Assembly: GCA_023387735.1 (NCBI GenBank)
Contig: JAEWHP010000009.1
Location: forward strand, 43,108 to 107,107
Direction of reading: 5' to 3'
Origin: Pseudomonadota bacterium
Lineage (GTDB): Bacteria; Pseudomonadota; Alphaproteobacteria; Rhizobiales; Xanthobacteraceae
DNA length: 64,000 nt
Shown here: one piece after another, positions 28,650 to 37,415 of the stretch
How positions within the stretch are numbered: position 1 is the first letter of the stretch
Layout: each line of letters starts with the position of its first letter
Translations under genes and position numbers: made by a program
Notes under the pieces: generated by a model
Seen by the model: only the letters and a program-made list of their open reading frames with translations
Told to the model about the DNA's origin: nothing
The model's database searches: none

Positions 28650-28868
28650 CTATTCCAGCCCACGGCGGCGGCAGGCGTTGCCGTCGCGCTCAGCAATGAG
28701 CGCCTGCTGCCAGGCTTCGACTTCGTCTTCGAGCCAACCTACCGACTGGCGGCCAATCTTAATTGGCTTGGGAAACGTGCCGCTGGCGATCTCTTCGTAA
28801 ATGGTGCTTGCTGACTTCCCGACTTTTTCAACCAAGGTGGGGAGCCTAAGGATTGTGCGAACTGCCAT
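28650..28868 (-). CDS. AlpA-family phage regulator
   Basis: A 72-residue winged-helix protein of the AlpA/MerR-like excisionase class. The sequence shows ILRLPTLVEKVGKSASTIYE (HTH), then SGTFPKPIKIGRQSVGW and LEDEVEAW, exactly the AlpA pattern. In P4-like elements AlpA activates the integrase or excision genes. It lies near the integrase on the same strand, and so probably controls excision of this element. Confidence 0.85.
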   Translation of the reverse strand: MAVRTILRLPTLVEKVGKSASTIYEEIASGTFPKPIKIGRQSVGWLEDEVEAWQQALIAERDGNACRRRGLE

Positions 28869-28937
28869 CTGTTTTCTCCGCCGGTGAAATCCGGTCTCGT
28901 TCGGAGAATGACGCGATGTGACATAGAGAAGTGCGAA

Positions 28938-29420
28938 TTATCGACTGCGCTGCTTTTTCGCAATCTGTGACTTGTAAAGTTTTTCAAGCTGTTTTGCCGC
29001 CGCCTCCAAGGAGGCGGCGGGGTATCCAGACTTAGCGGCCATGGCCGCGCTCGCATGGCGAACGGAACTGCCTTGACCAATTAAGTCCGCAATTCCTAAC
29101 ATCAGTGCTTTTTCAACTTCGGCATCTTGCGAAGTCCGTGGCGAAAGAAAACGTTCTTTTTCCAAATCAATGAAGCCATAGCGGTGCATGGCCAATAACG
29201 CCTCTTTGAAAACAGGGTCGCCTGTAAGTGTGGCGAGGCGAAGCAGTTCGCCGATAAACGGGCTCGGATTTAGGTTCGGATCGCGCGGCAACAGTTTGGC
29301 AGTTAACCGACGACCGGAGTCCAGCTTGGCTCTCCATTGCGGTTCAAGGATTTTCAGATAACGAGGCGGTGACCTTTCTCGTTCGTAGTACTTCCGCACT
29401 TCCGTCTTAATCGTTCCCAT
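28938..29420 (-). CDS. Unknown protein translationally coupled to the integrase
   Basis: A 160-residue protein whose ATG overlaps the integrase stop as TAATG, so translation is coupled. It has a basic N-terminus, a central helical part (PFIGELLRLATLTGDPVFKE) and a basic tail (YKSQIAKKQRSR) consistent with DNA binding. No known domain is recognised. Coupling suggests a role in integration, excision or element maintenance. Confidence 0.6.
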   Translation of the reverse strand: MGTIKTEVRKYYERERSPPRYLKILEPQWRAKLDSGRRLTAKLLPRDPNLNPSPFIGELLRLATLTGDPVFKEALLAMHRYGFIDLEKERFLSPRTSQDAEVEKALMLGIADLIGQGSSVRHASAAMAAKSGYPAASLEAAAKQLEKLYKSQIAKKQRSR

Positions 29421-30640
29421 TATGCGACGGTCCTTATTGGAACGATTTTTGAGTCTGCGTGGCCCTCGCAAAAAGATGCCCAAGCGGTCATGAGCGTTCG
29501 ACGACGCTGCAACATGTCGCTACGGCGGTAGGCAGCTTCCACTTTGTCACTGACTCTGTGCGCCAATGCCAAATCCATCATTTCTTTTGAGAACCCCATT
29601 ACGTCGTGCCCCCAATCCATAAATGTCGAGCGGAAGCCGTGGACAGTTGCGCCAGTTTTATCGAGTCCCCGCAATAGTTCGAGCATAGCCATATTGCTCA
29701 GCGGTCTATTTCCCCGAGCGCCAACAAAAGCAAACTCGGCTCCGCGTGGTAAACTACTCAAAATGTCGAGCGCGTGATCACTCAACGGAACTCGATGGTC
29801 TCTTTTAGCTTTCATCCGTGAACCGGGAATGGTCCAAAGACCGGTATCCAATTCGAACTCCGACCACTTCGCACCAACAGTCTCGCTCGTTCTGGAAGCT
29901 GTGAGGATTGTAAACCGCAAGGCCTTCGCGCTGACTGAATCGTTCTCACGCAGTTCAGACATGAATGATGGAAGCGCCTGATAACTCATTGCAACATGGT
30001 GCCGGATTTTCGCGACCCTGCTCCTTTCCGGCAGAATTTTGCTGAGATTACCCCTCCACCTTGCCGGATTGTCGCCGTTGCGGATGCCGTTGACCGTTGC
30101 CCAATCCAAAATTGCTTCGATCCGGCCCCTGACACGGGAAGCCGTTTCGGTCTTAGTTGACCAGATCGGCTCAAGAATTCTGCGTACCAAATGCAAATCA
30201 ACCTCTGCGACAGCAAGCTCGCCGATAAGGGGATAGGCGTAAGCATCAAGTGAACTTCCCCATTGGGCGGCATGCTTTTCGTTGCGCCATCCGGTGCGAT
30301 GCGAGGCGATGTAGCGTTCGGCGCACTGCCGGAACGTCAACTGCCTTGCCGCTACGAGCCGCGCCTCAAGGCGCTTTGCGGTCCGCTCCTCAATAGGGTC
30401 CTTGTCATTGGCGAGCAGTCCTCTCGCTTCGCGAGCCTTTGTGCGGGCTTCAGAGAGTGAAACGCTATGGACTGCGCCAAGACCCATTTCGTGGGCGTTT
30501 CCATTGCGCGTGTATCGAAATAGCCAAGACTTCGTTCCCGACCGCGAAACTTGCAGCCACAACCCGTGGCCGTCCCCGTACCGTCCGGGCTTCATAGGGC
30601 GTCCAATTTTGACGGCGCTCAATTTGTTCGATGTACGCAA
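29420..30640 (-). CDS. Tyrosine-type integrase, P4 family
   Basis: A 406-residue recombinase with the DUF4102 arm-binding N-terminus (KPGRYGDGHGLWLQVS), a central SAM-like core-binding domain and a C-terminal catalytic domain. Catalytic residues are Arg250 (LTASRTSE), His334 and Arg337 (VHGFRST), His361 (AHRVSD) and Tyr371 (AYRRSD). All are present, so it should be active. P4-type integrases usually target tRNA 3' ends, which agrees with the tRNA-Ser repeat 170 bases beyond its start. Confidence 0.93.
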   Translation of the reverse strand: MRTSNKLSAVKIGRPMKPGRYGDGHGLWLQVSRSGTKSWLFRYTRNGNAHEMGLGAVHSVSLSEARTKAREARGLLANDKDPIEERTAKRLEARLVAARQLTFRQCAERYIASHRTGWRNEKHAAQWGSSLDAYAYPLIGELAVAEVDLHLVRRILEPIWSTKTETASRVRGRIEAILDWATVNGIRNGDNPARWRGNLSKILPERSRVAKIRHHVAMSYQALPSFMSELRENDSVSAKALRFTILTASRTSETVGAKWSEFELDTGLWTIPGSRMKAKRDHRVPLSDHALDILSSLPRGAEFAFVGARGNRPLSNMAMLELLRGLDKTGATVHGFRSTFMDWGHDVMGFSKEMMDLALAHRVSDKVEAAYRRSDMLQRRRTLMTAWASFCEGHADSKIVPIRTVA

Positions 30641-30809
30641 TGAGTTGCCCTCCGATGGATCAATCCGAAGCCCACGTTTCTACCCACAAAATAACTTCGG
30701 ATTGGAGCCGCTTGGCTCGGCCTAGTATGACATCGATTGAGGTCTATGTCATTGAATGCGCTTCGATCTTCGGCTCGGTTCGGATAAGTTCGGAAAGCAA
30801 ATTTGCAGA

Positions 30810-30823
30810 CACTCTCTCCGCCA
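30810..30823 (+). repeat. Attachment site, integrase side (attR)
   Basis: An exact 14-base copy of the tRNA-Ser 3' end (CACTCTCTCCGCCA) in the same orientation, 170 bases outside the integrase start. Flanking bases do not match the tRNA, so identity is limited to this core. Confidence 0.7.
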
Positions 30824-30859
30824 AGGCTGCCATTGTCCAGCCCGGAGACATAGGTAACG

Positions 30860-31270
30860 GAACGTACCTGAGACATGGGTGACAACCTCGTGCCGAACGG
30901 GTTGCCGAGGGTTTGCAGGGTTTTCTGCTCCAGGTCGAAGTATCCCAGATGATAATGCATGAAGCTGACGAGCCAAATGTCGTCGTCGACTTCCTTGATG
31001 CCGAGCCTCTGGCCGGCCAACACAGTTGAGATGTCGATCCTCTTGCGGTGCAGACAGAGTCGCCCGCAGGCGGTGACGAGCACGTCGCGGTCGTGGAAAG
31101 GGATAGGTCAGGTCCGGCAGACCATGGTAGCGCCGTGTTGAGGCTGTGTAGAGTTCTGCCGGACTTTTCTCTATCCAGCCCCTCGTGCTGCCGCTCGGTA
31201 TTGAACTCGCGGACGAAGGCATCGAAGCGCTCTTGCCGCTGCAGGCTGTTGGCGCTTGGCGGGCGGGTGG
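30860..31270 (-). pseudogene. IS481-family transposase remnant
   Basis: Only the C-terminal part remains, split over three frames. Reading from the 5' side: RFDAFVREFNTERQHEGLD, then after a shift near 31165 KSPAELYTASTRRYHGLPDL, then after a second shift near 31095 DVLVTACGRLCLHRKRIDI and NPFGTRLSPMS. These are the conserved end of IS481 transposases. The DDE core is missing and no terminal repeats are visible. It lies just outside the attR core, so it predates or is independent of the element. Confidence 0.8.
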
Positions 31271-31399
31271 TAGGTGCATGCGATCACGCCGACCGTCCTA
31301 CTCGCATCCCGTGTTCGGCTTGCCAACGTTATCTCTCCTTCTAGTGTTCCCGGATGTTAGGGTACAGCTAATCGTGCTTCTCGAGGAATAAAGAAAACA

Positions 31400-32245
31400 A
31401 TGTCGATGCAACTGATTGGACTTTCGTCCACTTCGCGGACCGTGCTGGAGAAGGAAATACAAGAAGTTTTTGAAAGGGATTACGACAAACTCGAACCCGG
31501 GCTTAAGCATGTTGGATCGTTTATCGCGACGAGCGTGGGAATTATGGACTCTTTAGCCTTGGACGACGAGGGCAACCCAGTCATCATTGAGTTCAAGCGC
31601 GAAGGTGGCTCCTCTTACGAAGCTCTGATCCAAGCTATGGACTACGCAGCGTGGTGTAGCGAAAGCTCGTCATGGTTGGAAAAGACCGTTCGTACCTTAG
31701 GCCACACAAAGTCGATCACCGACAACATCCGCATCATCGTTGTTGCTGCCGCGTTCGACGAGCGCATAAAGAGGGCTGCTCGAGGTTTAGAATTCGACGT
31801 GCAGTTGATCTCATATGCTATGCATGAGGATACCGAGAAGACCTTGCTTGTTCCAAGAATTGAAATCGACACCGCTGGCACCCTTTCTACAAAGGAGACG
31901 CAGCCGCCTAAGAGCAAGGAGCAGCATTTAAAGAAGCTGTCGGAACCACTGGCAAACTTGTATGCAAAGTATGAGGACGCTTTGAAAAAGTTACCGAATG
32001 TCTCGGTGAACTTTCAGCCCCAAAACTATATCGGTTTTCAGTACAAGAGACAAAACTTTGTGGCCGTTTTTCCTAAGCGGGAGTGGATACGGCTGGACTT
32101 CAGGCTGACCTCCGAAGAGGCTCGCACTCCGGGCTTCGTGGAGATGTCGGGTGGCTGGGGCTACTTTCATCTGACGCCCTCAACATTCGATCAAGCAATG
32201 CAAATCACTGATACGGTCTACAAGAAAGTGTCAGAAGGCGGGTGA
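31400..32245 (+). CDS. NucS-like PD-(D/E)xK nuclease-fold protein with DUF5655-like C-terminus
   Basis: A 281-residue protein. The N-terminal half has VGIMDSLALDDEGNPVIIEFKRE with Asp50, Glu64 and Lys66, the D-ExK catalytic signature of the NucS/DUF91 endonuclease fold. The last 110 residues (FQPQNYIGFQYKRQNFVAVF, then WGYFHLT) resemble DUF5655, a domain found with such nucleases. A role in DNA repair or defence is likely, but the substrate is unknown. It sits outside the 14-base repeat, in accessory DNA between the IS481 remnant and the DUF488 pair. Confidence 0.65.
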   Translation: MSMQLIGLSSTSRTVLEKEIQEVFERDYDKLEPGLKHVGSFIATSVGIMDSLALDDEGNPVIIEFKREGGSSYEALIQAMDYAAWCSESSSWLEKTVRTLGHTKSITDNIRIIVVAAAFDERIKRAARGLEFDVQLISYAMHEDTEKTLLVPRIEIDTAGTLSTKETQPPKSKEQHLKKLSEPLANLYAKYEDALKKLPNVSVNFQPQNYIGFQYKRQNFVAVFPKREWIRLDFRLTSEEARTPGFVEMSGGWGYFHLTPSTFDQAMQITDTVYKKVSEGG

Positions 32246-32346
32246 CGACCGCCCACGGCGGCGTGCTTACAATGCGGCAGTACTAGCCTGAGGCGCTCAC
32301 GAACATAAAACCTGCACTGTTACCGCCCAAGGCATCGAGCAGTAAG

Positions 32347-33123
32347 TTATCTGCTCGTCGTATATCCAAACAGGTCGTTTTGCCTCAGCTCGTCCAGGCG
32401 AAGAACGCCGAGCAGTTGCCATGTCTGCGGACGCTTCGCCATGTTGCCCAGCGCAAACACCATCCCCCTTGCTGGGTAGTCCTCGTTGTAGACCTTCGTC
32501 ATTCGCCTGACCGTCTCAGCTTCGCCGTGGAGTTTTTGCCAACGCCAGAACATGGCGTGGGTCTCCCAATCGCCGTTCTGATAGTTGTGGGAGCCGTCAT
32601 CGTCCTCAAACCGAAACCGAAAGTCGAACGGTGAGGGCTCAAGCTCGGCTAGCTCTTTGTCGAAAATCGACGTTTGTTGTGCGGCGAGTTGGTAGGCTTC
32701 CCGCTCTTCGGCGATAGCGGCGGCAGACTTCCGTTTTGCGATGAACTCGACGTTGCGTGGGCGAACAAGCGTTAACGATCGGCCCTTCTGTGCTGCCTCT
32801 GCGGCCGATCCAGTGATGAGTGGCGTGAGCAGGCTGCTACGCTCGGCCTCGGGGAGAGCGCGATCAACCGCGATGCTGTCCTCGTAGACGTGGCAGCTCT
32901 CAACACGCCGGTCACGTGTGGGAAGCCTGTAGCCGAAGTTAACCCAATCCCAGCGTTTGAAGTCGTTGCCCTGCAGGTGTCGAAAGCGCACTGGAAAAAG
33001 CCGCTTCCAGTGGCCATCTGCCGTCACCCCCGCGCAGCAGACCGTTTCACCGTAACTCTTGCTGGGCTGCGGGAGTGCCTTGACCAGTACGACCACGCGG
33101 GAGCTTTGCTGCGTTGCGGACAT
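32347..33123 (-). CDS. Unknown protein paired with DUF488
   Basis: A 258-residue soluble protein that overlaps the 3' end of the DUF488 gene by 77 bases and so is expressed with it. The N-terminal part (RVVVLVKALPQPSKSYGETV, then CCAGVTADGHWKRLFPVRF) and WVNFGYRLP suggest a beta-rich, OB-like fold, but I cannot assign a family. The start ATG at 33123 is the first reasonable one. No catalytic motif is visible. Confidence 0.65.
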   Translation of the reverse strand: MSATQQSSRVVVLVKALPQPSKSYGETVCCAGVTADGHWKRLFPVRFRHLQGNDFKRWDWVNFGYRLPTRDRRVESCHVYEDSIAVDRALPEAERSSLLTPLITGSAAEAAQKGRSLTLVRPRNVEFIAKRKSAAAIAEEREAYQLAAQQTSIFDKELAELEPSPFDFRFRFEDDDGSHNYQNGDWETHAMFWRWQKLHGEAETVRRMTKVYNEDYPARGMVFALGNMAKRPQTWQLLGVLRLDELRQNDLFGYTTSR

Positions 33124-33571
33124 ATCGACCGGGTTCGTCACCGTAGAGGTGAAAGGTGCTGATGGCCTTAGGTAACTGAGATGCAACTATAAGTCGATGA
33201 CATTCTGCGGGCTCTCGCTCGAAGCACATCAAGCATGTGGCGTGCGTCCTCGCTAGCACCGCGAGCTCCTTTAGGGCCTGCTGCGATTCGATCTGGGAGA
33301 GATGCTCGTTGTAGATCTTGCGAAATTCGTCGTAGCGCCCGGCACGAGCAGCATTCCGACCGTCCTTCGGGTCGCCCAATGCGCCAAGGTGGATGTATTG
33401 CATCCCCTCTCCCTCGATCCGCTCCCGCAGCCGGTTCTTCGAGAAGCCCTTCTTGCGAGACAGCGGAAGTGCCCTCACGTCAGCTAAAAGGACCACGCCG
33501 ACGGTCTTGAGGGTCGCGACAAACTTGTCGATGTCCGTGCCTTCGTATCCAATCGTATAGAGTGTGGTCAT
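33047..33571 (-). CDS. DUF488 family protein
   Basis: A 174-residue protein that begins MTTLYTIGYEGTDIDKFVAT, the diagnostic DUF488 start. ADVRALPLSRKKGFSKNRL and the Cys-bearing LMCFEREPAECHR near the C-terminus are the other conserved blocks. The family's function is unknown; it occurs in defence and DNA-repair-like neighbourhoods. The ATG at 33571 is chosen at the domain start. It is the first gene of a two-gene operon with the overlapping unknown protein. Confidence 0.82.
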   Translation of the reverse strand: MTTLYTIGYEGTDIDKFVATLKTVGVVLLADVRALPLSRKKGFSKNRLRERIEGEGMQYIHLGALGDPKDGRNAARAGRYDEFRKIYNEHLSQIESQQALKELAVLARTHATCLMCFEREPAECHRLIVASQLPKAISTFHLYGDEPGRYVRNAAKLPRGRTGQGTPAAQQELR

Positions 33572-33820
33572 CGGCAAATCACTCCCATTGCGCAATGCTG
33601 CTCTGCACTCGTTAAGGTCCCGTTGCAAGTCAGGGCTACTAGGCAAAAGCACTGACCGGGCCAAGAAGATGTTAGGGGGTGATCGCGCAGGCCGGCGGGT
33701 CGGACGTAAGCCGCGCAGCGCTCGGTCCTAGCGCTTGTCCTTGCTGTCCTGCTTGATCCTATTGAGCCGACGAAAGGTCGATGCCAAGCGTGTAACCCAT
33801 CGCTGACGTCGCACAAGCGT

Positions 33821-34933
33821 TCAGCACCGCCCCGACGGGAAGCTGGCGCGACCCGCATCACAAACAACCGTTTTGGCGAACGAGACACCAAACCATCTGC
33901 TGGCTATCGAGCCTTCGTTGTCGATCCAGGGGATCGGTGGCAATCGCGGCAGGTAGGATGCATACGGCATCACTTTCGCAAGCGTCACCCGGCCCGGAAA
34001 CTGTGCGACGAACGTCTTGTGCATTCCGCCGTCCAGTCCGCTGTAGATCGGGGCGGCCGGCACATTGTCCTCGAGCAATCGCGCGTATTCGCGCTCGTCG
34101 GCGCGTCGCTTCTCCAGCGCGCGCCGAGCGATCTCCGGGTTGACGACGAAAGGGGGACATTTTTCGGTCGCGTTGAACACGAGAGGGGACGGCGAATTCG
34201 CGGGCGGTTGCGCATCGAAGACATAGCGGCGGTTGCACACGTCAACCTTTGGCTCGAGCTGCGTCGTCTCGAAATGATCGTTGCCGATCTTGAGCATGTT
34301 CCAGAAGGCGAGGTTCGGACTGTTTCGATGCCGCGCCAGGTTTGCCGGCGTCAGGCGGAACGGATAGGCCTGGACCTGGAACGACGGCCGGCCGCTGAGT
34401 GAGTCGCGCGCCAGCGCATAGATCTCGCTGATCTGTTCGTCGGTCATGGCATAGCAACCGCTCGACCAGCAGTCGCCGTGGATCATCAGGAAGCTGCCGT
34501 TGCGCTTGTGCGCCCTGTCGAACGCGTTGGGGAAGCCGACGTTGATCGAAAGATAGAAGCTGGAGTTGGGATTCATCAGCTCAGGCGTAACCGTATAAAA
34601 CCCCTCCGGAGCTTGCCGGTCGCCCTCGTACAATTTAGGCCCGAGATCGCCCGACCACCGGCAGATCGGATAAGTCTTGAGGATCTGGAAACGGCCGGTT
34701 GCATTCTGTTTCCAGACTTCGAGCTCCGACTCTTCCTTGAACAAGCGCAGGACGATCGGCGAATGTTTCGGCATCTTCTTCTGTTCGAGCAGCGCGAGCA
34801 ACTCGGGGGGCAATTCCCTCGTTGCCTTGGCCGGCAACGGCTTGCTGCTTTGGCCTAGGCAGGTGACCGGCGCCAGGGGCGCGGCAAGAGCCGCCGCCAA
34901 CACAAGTGCACGTCGGAGCATGGCGCGGATCAC
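33821..34933 (-). CDS. L,D-transpeptidase (YafK/ErfK-like murein enzyme)
   Basis: A 370-residue exported protein with a signal peptide (RALVLAAALAAPLAPVTCLG). The YkuD-fold catalytic block is FLMIHGDCWSSGCYAMTD, with catalytic His and Cys, and the domain starts at PIVLRLFKEESELEVW. The YafK subgroup trims or cross-links peptidoglycan-linked proteins in the periplasm. The C-terminal 150 residues are a long family-specific extension. It marks the return to chromosome-like genes after the accessory region. Confidence 0.9.
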   Translation of the reverse strand: MIRAMLRRALVLAAALAAPLAPVTCLGQSSKPLPAKATRELPPELLALLEQKKMPKHSPIVLRLFKEESELEVWKQNATGRFQILKTYPICRWSGDLGPKLYEGDRQAPEGFYTVTPELMNPNSSFYLSINVGFPNAFDRAHKRNGSFLMIHGDCWSSGCYAMTDEQISEIYALARDSLSGRPSFQVQAYPFRLTPANLARHRNSPNLAFWNMLKIGNDHFETTQLEPKVDVCNRRYVFDAQPPANSPSPLVFNATEKCPPFVVNPEIARRALEKRRADEREYARLLEDNVPAAPIYSGLDGGMHKTFVAQFPGRVTLAKVMPYASYLPRLPPIPWIDNEGSIASRWFGVSFAKTVVCDAGRASFPSGRC

Positions 34934-34966
34934 TGCTGCACCTCCAGCCGTTCCGTCCGCGCGCCG

Positions 34967-35644
34967 CTACTTCTCGAACCCGACAAACACCGTCGCTTCC
35001 TCGACCGACTTCCGCTCGGACACGACAGCGTTCGCCGGAAACGTCTCATCCGGCCAGCCGAGCGCGATGCTTTTCATGATGACCTGATCGTCGGCGATCC
35101 CGGCGTGCTCGCGCACCACGGGGGATTGCATGATGCCCTGGCTGTTGATCACGGCACCCAGCCCGCGAGACCAGGCGGCATTGACCAGCGCGGTCGCCAC
35201 CGCGCCGCAGTCGAACGGCGTATCGTCGCTGCCGTCGAGCACGCGGTCATAGGTGATGATCACGCAGACCGGCGCGTCGAACTGACGGAAGCCGCGCAGC
35301 ACCCAGTCCTGGCGCTTGTCCTTGTTGTCGCGCTCGATCCCCATCGCGGAGAACAGTTGCTTGGCGACGCCGATCTGCCTGTCGCGGTGCTTGCCGGCAA
35401 AAGGTTGCCCGGTGCGGAATTCGCGCGAGTGCGGAATGCCCGCCACGTTTCGCTCGGTATTGCCGGCACGGATCCGGTCCAGCGGCTCGCCGGTGATGAC
35501 GTAGAAATTCCACGGCTGGGTGTTCATCGACGACGGCGCACGCATCGCCAGACCGATGATTTCCGCAATCAGCTCTTTCGGCACCGGATCGGGCTTGTAA
35601 CCGCGGATACTCCGGCGACCGAGGATAACGTCATCGAACTTCAT
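34967..35644 (-). CDS. Nitroreductase family protein
   Basis: A 225-residue FMN enzyme. The start at MKFDDVILGRRSIRGY is the domain start; RRSIRGYKPDPVP is the FMN phosphate-binding motif, and APSSMNTQPWNFYVITGE and a GLGAVINSQG loop follow. The family reduces nitroaromatics or quinones with NAD(P)H as a homodimer. An in-frame extension to 35710 lacks a plausible ribosome site. The natural substrate is unknown. Confidence 0.9.
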   Translation of the reverse strand: MKFDDVILGRRSIRGYKPDPVPKELIAEIIGLAMRAPSSMNTQPWNFYVITGEPLDRIRAGNTERNVAGIPHSREFRTGQPFAGKHRDRQIGVAKQLFSAMGIERDNKDKRQDWVLRGFRQFDAPVCVIITYDRVLDGSDDTPFDCGAVATALVNAAWSRGLGAVINSQGIMQSPVVREHAGIADDQVIMKSIALGWPDETFPANAVVSERKSVEEATVFVGFEK

Positions 35645-35848
35645 ATGTGTGGATTCCCCGGATAGGTCCTGAACCAGCTTTCGCCTGACGTCACAGCGAA
35701 CAACATCCATTGCGCGCCCGTGGTCGTTCAGCGGATTTTGGGATGATGAAATTGTGCCGCCGATTTGCCCGACGTGTCAAGGTTCCGGTCCGTGCGGCGG
35801 CCGGCGGCTACTTTGCATGGGGTTGTTTTCGATGTTTTTGGGTCCAGC

Positions 35849-36760
35849 CTATTCCTCATCGGCACCTGGCGTCTTCCGCAGCATGAAATGCCCGAACGCC
35901 GACGCGATCGGCTTGCCCGGGTCGTCCTGCCATGCCTGCGCTTCGAAGGCGACGACGCGGCGGCCCTGTTTGACGATCGAGACCTTTGCGTAGCTGTCGA
36001 GCGCGCGGCCGGAGCGCAGGTAGTTGATGGTCAATCCGATCGGCTTCGGCGGTGCGAGAGCGCCGAGTTCGCGCGTCACGCCGACGATCGCGGTCGTCTC
36101 CAGAAAGGCGCCGGTCATGCCGCCATGGATCGCCGGCAGCACCGGGTTGCCGATGATTTTTGGCGAAAACGGCATCACGAGCGTGTCGTCTTCGCCGAGA
36201 CGGATGCCGAGGCAGCGCGCGAACGGGCTGTTGGCAAACAGGCTGGTTGGATCCTCCGGGGCTTCGAGCGCCGGCGGCGGGCCGTCGTGGATCCGCACGT
36301 CGGTCAGCATGTTGGTGCGGTTCGCGCCGACCATGAAGCAGGCGGTCGCGGTCGCGACCGGGTCATCCTCGGAGTCCTGGAAGGCGACCGAGCGCACGAA
36401 GGCGATCGAGCGGGTGACGCGGTAGCAGTGCGAATGCGCCTTGATGTCGAGGCCGGGCGTCGCCGGCTTCTGATAGTCGATGCGCAGGTCCAGCGTGGCG
36501 ATCGAGCGCGTCCCATCGAGCGCGAGCTGCACGGCCATGCCGCAGCTCTCGTCGAGCATGGCGGTGACCACTCCGCCGTGGAGCACACCCGTCTCGGTAT
36601 CGCCGACGAAGACCGGACGATAGGGCAGGCTCGACCACGCCTCGCCGGGGGCGGCGCGGTCGAGCCGAAGTCCGCTGATGTAGCCATAGACCGAACGCCG
36701 CGCACCGATCGCCCTGGCAAGTTGCTCGAACGGCAGCGGCGCATTCGATGATTGGGTCAT
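35849..36760 (-). CDS. Double hotdog PaaI-family thioesterase
   Basis: A 303-residue protein built of two hotdog domains. Each has the active-site helix motif: TGVLHGGVVTAMLDESCG in the first (residues ~57-75) and AIHGGMTGAFLETTA in the second. Tandem hotdogs form a single-chain version of the usual dimer. It should hydrolyse acyl- or aryl-CoA thioesters in the cytoplasm. It is four bases from dgoA on the same strand, so it may be co-transcribed, although no link to galactonate is evident. Confidence 0.85.
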   Translation of the reverse strand: MTQSSNAPLPFEQLARAIGARRSVYGYISGLRLDRAAPGEAWSSLPYRPVFVGDTETGVLHGGVVTAMLDESCGMAVQLALDGTRSIATLDLRIDYQKPATPGLDIKAHSHCYRVTRSIAFVRSVAFQDSEDDPVATATACFMVGANRTNMLTDVRIHDGPPPALEAPEDPTSLFANSPFARCLGIRLGEDDTLVMPFSPKIIGNPVLPAIHGGMTGAFLETTAIVGVTRELGALAPPKPIGLTINYLRSGRALDSYAKVSIVKQGRRVVAFEAQAWQDDPGKPIASAFGHFMLRKTPGADEE

Positions 36761-36764
36761 GAAT

Positions 36765-37403
36765 CTATCCCGCCTGCTGAATGGCTGCGTCGTAAGCGTC
36801 GATCGTCGTCCTGGCGCGAACCGCTATTTCCGCTGATGTCATGCCCGGCTTGTGGAGGCTGCTGCCGAGCCCGAACGCAGCGATGCCGGCCTTGGTGTAC
36901 TCCGCAAAATTCCGGTCGGAAACGCCGCCCACCGCCGCGATCATCGTGTCCGCGGGAAGCACCGCGCGGATTGCAGTAATCCCCGCGGCGCCGAGCACGC
37001 TCGCCGGAAAGAACTTCAGGCACGAGGCTCCGGCCTTGGCGGCAAGCAGCGCCTCCGTCGCGGTAAAGACGCCGGGCATCGTGACCATGCCGTGTGTTCG
37101 CGCCCGCGCAATGACATCAACATCGACATTGGGCGCGACCAGCAGCCGGCCGCCGATGTCGTGGAGCCGATCGACGGCGTCCAGCGTCAGCACGGTGCCT
37201 GCACCGACGAGAATCCCGGCTGGGGCCATCTTCACGGCGATCTCGATGGAGCGGAACGGATCCGGCGAGTTGAGCGGGATCTCGATGGCGGTCATGCCGC
37301 TGTCGATCAGCGCGGTGACAATATCCGCCGTCTCCTCAGGCTTCACGCCGCGCAGGATCGCGACCAGCGGTCGCTTCATCGGTGGAAACGGAACAACACT
37401 CAT
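36765..37403 (-). CDS. dgoA: 2-dehydro-3-deoxy-6-phosphogalactonate aldolase
   Basis: A 212-residue class I aldolase of the KDPG/KDPGal family that cleaves KDPGal to pyruvate and glyceraldehyde 3-phosphate. Glu41 in AIEIPLNSP is the general base and Lys130 in SCLKFFPAS the Schiff-base lysine. ILRGVKPEE at the N-terminus is typical of DgoA rather than Eda. It follows the kinase DgoK by 12 bases, giving the two last steps of the De Ley-Doudoroff galactose/galactonate route. Confidence 0.93.
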   Translation of the reverse strand: MSVVPFPPMKRPLVAILRGVKPEETADIVTALIDSGMTAIEIPLNSPDPFRSIEIAVKMAPAGILVGAGTVLTLDAVDRLHDIGGRLLVAPNVDVDVIARARTHGMVTMPGVFTATEALLAAKAGASCLKFFPASVLGAAGITAIRAVLPADTMIAAVGGVSDRNFAEYTKAGIAAFGLGSSLHKPGMTSAEIAVRARTTIDAYDAAIQQAG

Positions 37404-37415
37404 TCGCCTGATCCT

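Larger units (their letters stand above)
20501..30823. mobile_element. Integrated satellite-like element in tRNA-Ser
   Basis: About 10.3 kb bounded by the 14-base repeat. The integrase (29420-30640) is at the end opposite the tRNA. Base composition is visibly lower in G+C than the flanking core. It has an AlpA-like regulator and terminase large plus small-like subunits but no portal, capsid, tail or lysis genes, so it is a phage satellite, a reduced prophage or an island with captured terminase. The tRNA-proximal half carries cargo genes (HIRAN-like, HEPN-like, Ntn hydrolase-like, zincin-like). Confidence 0.75.

Noticed and set aside
30619..31083. A 154-codon minus-strand gene
   Set aside because: Only its first part encodes the IS481 C-terminus; the rest reads past the natural transposase end into att-flanking DNA.
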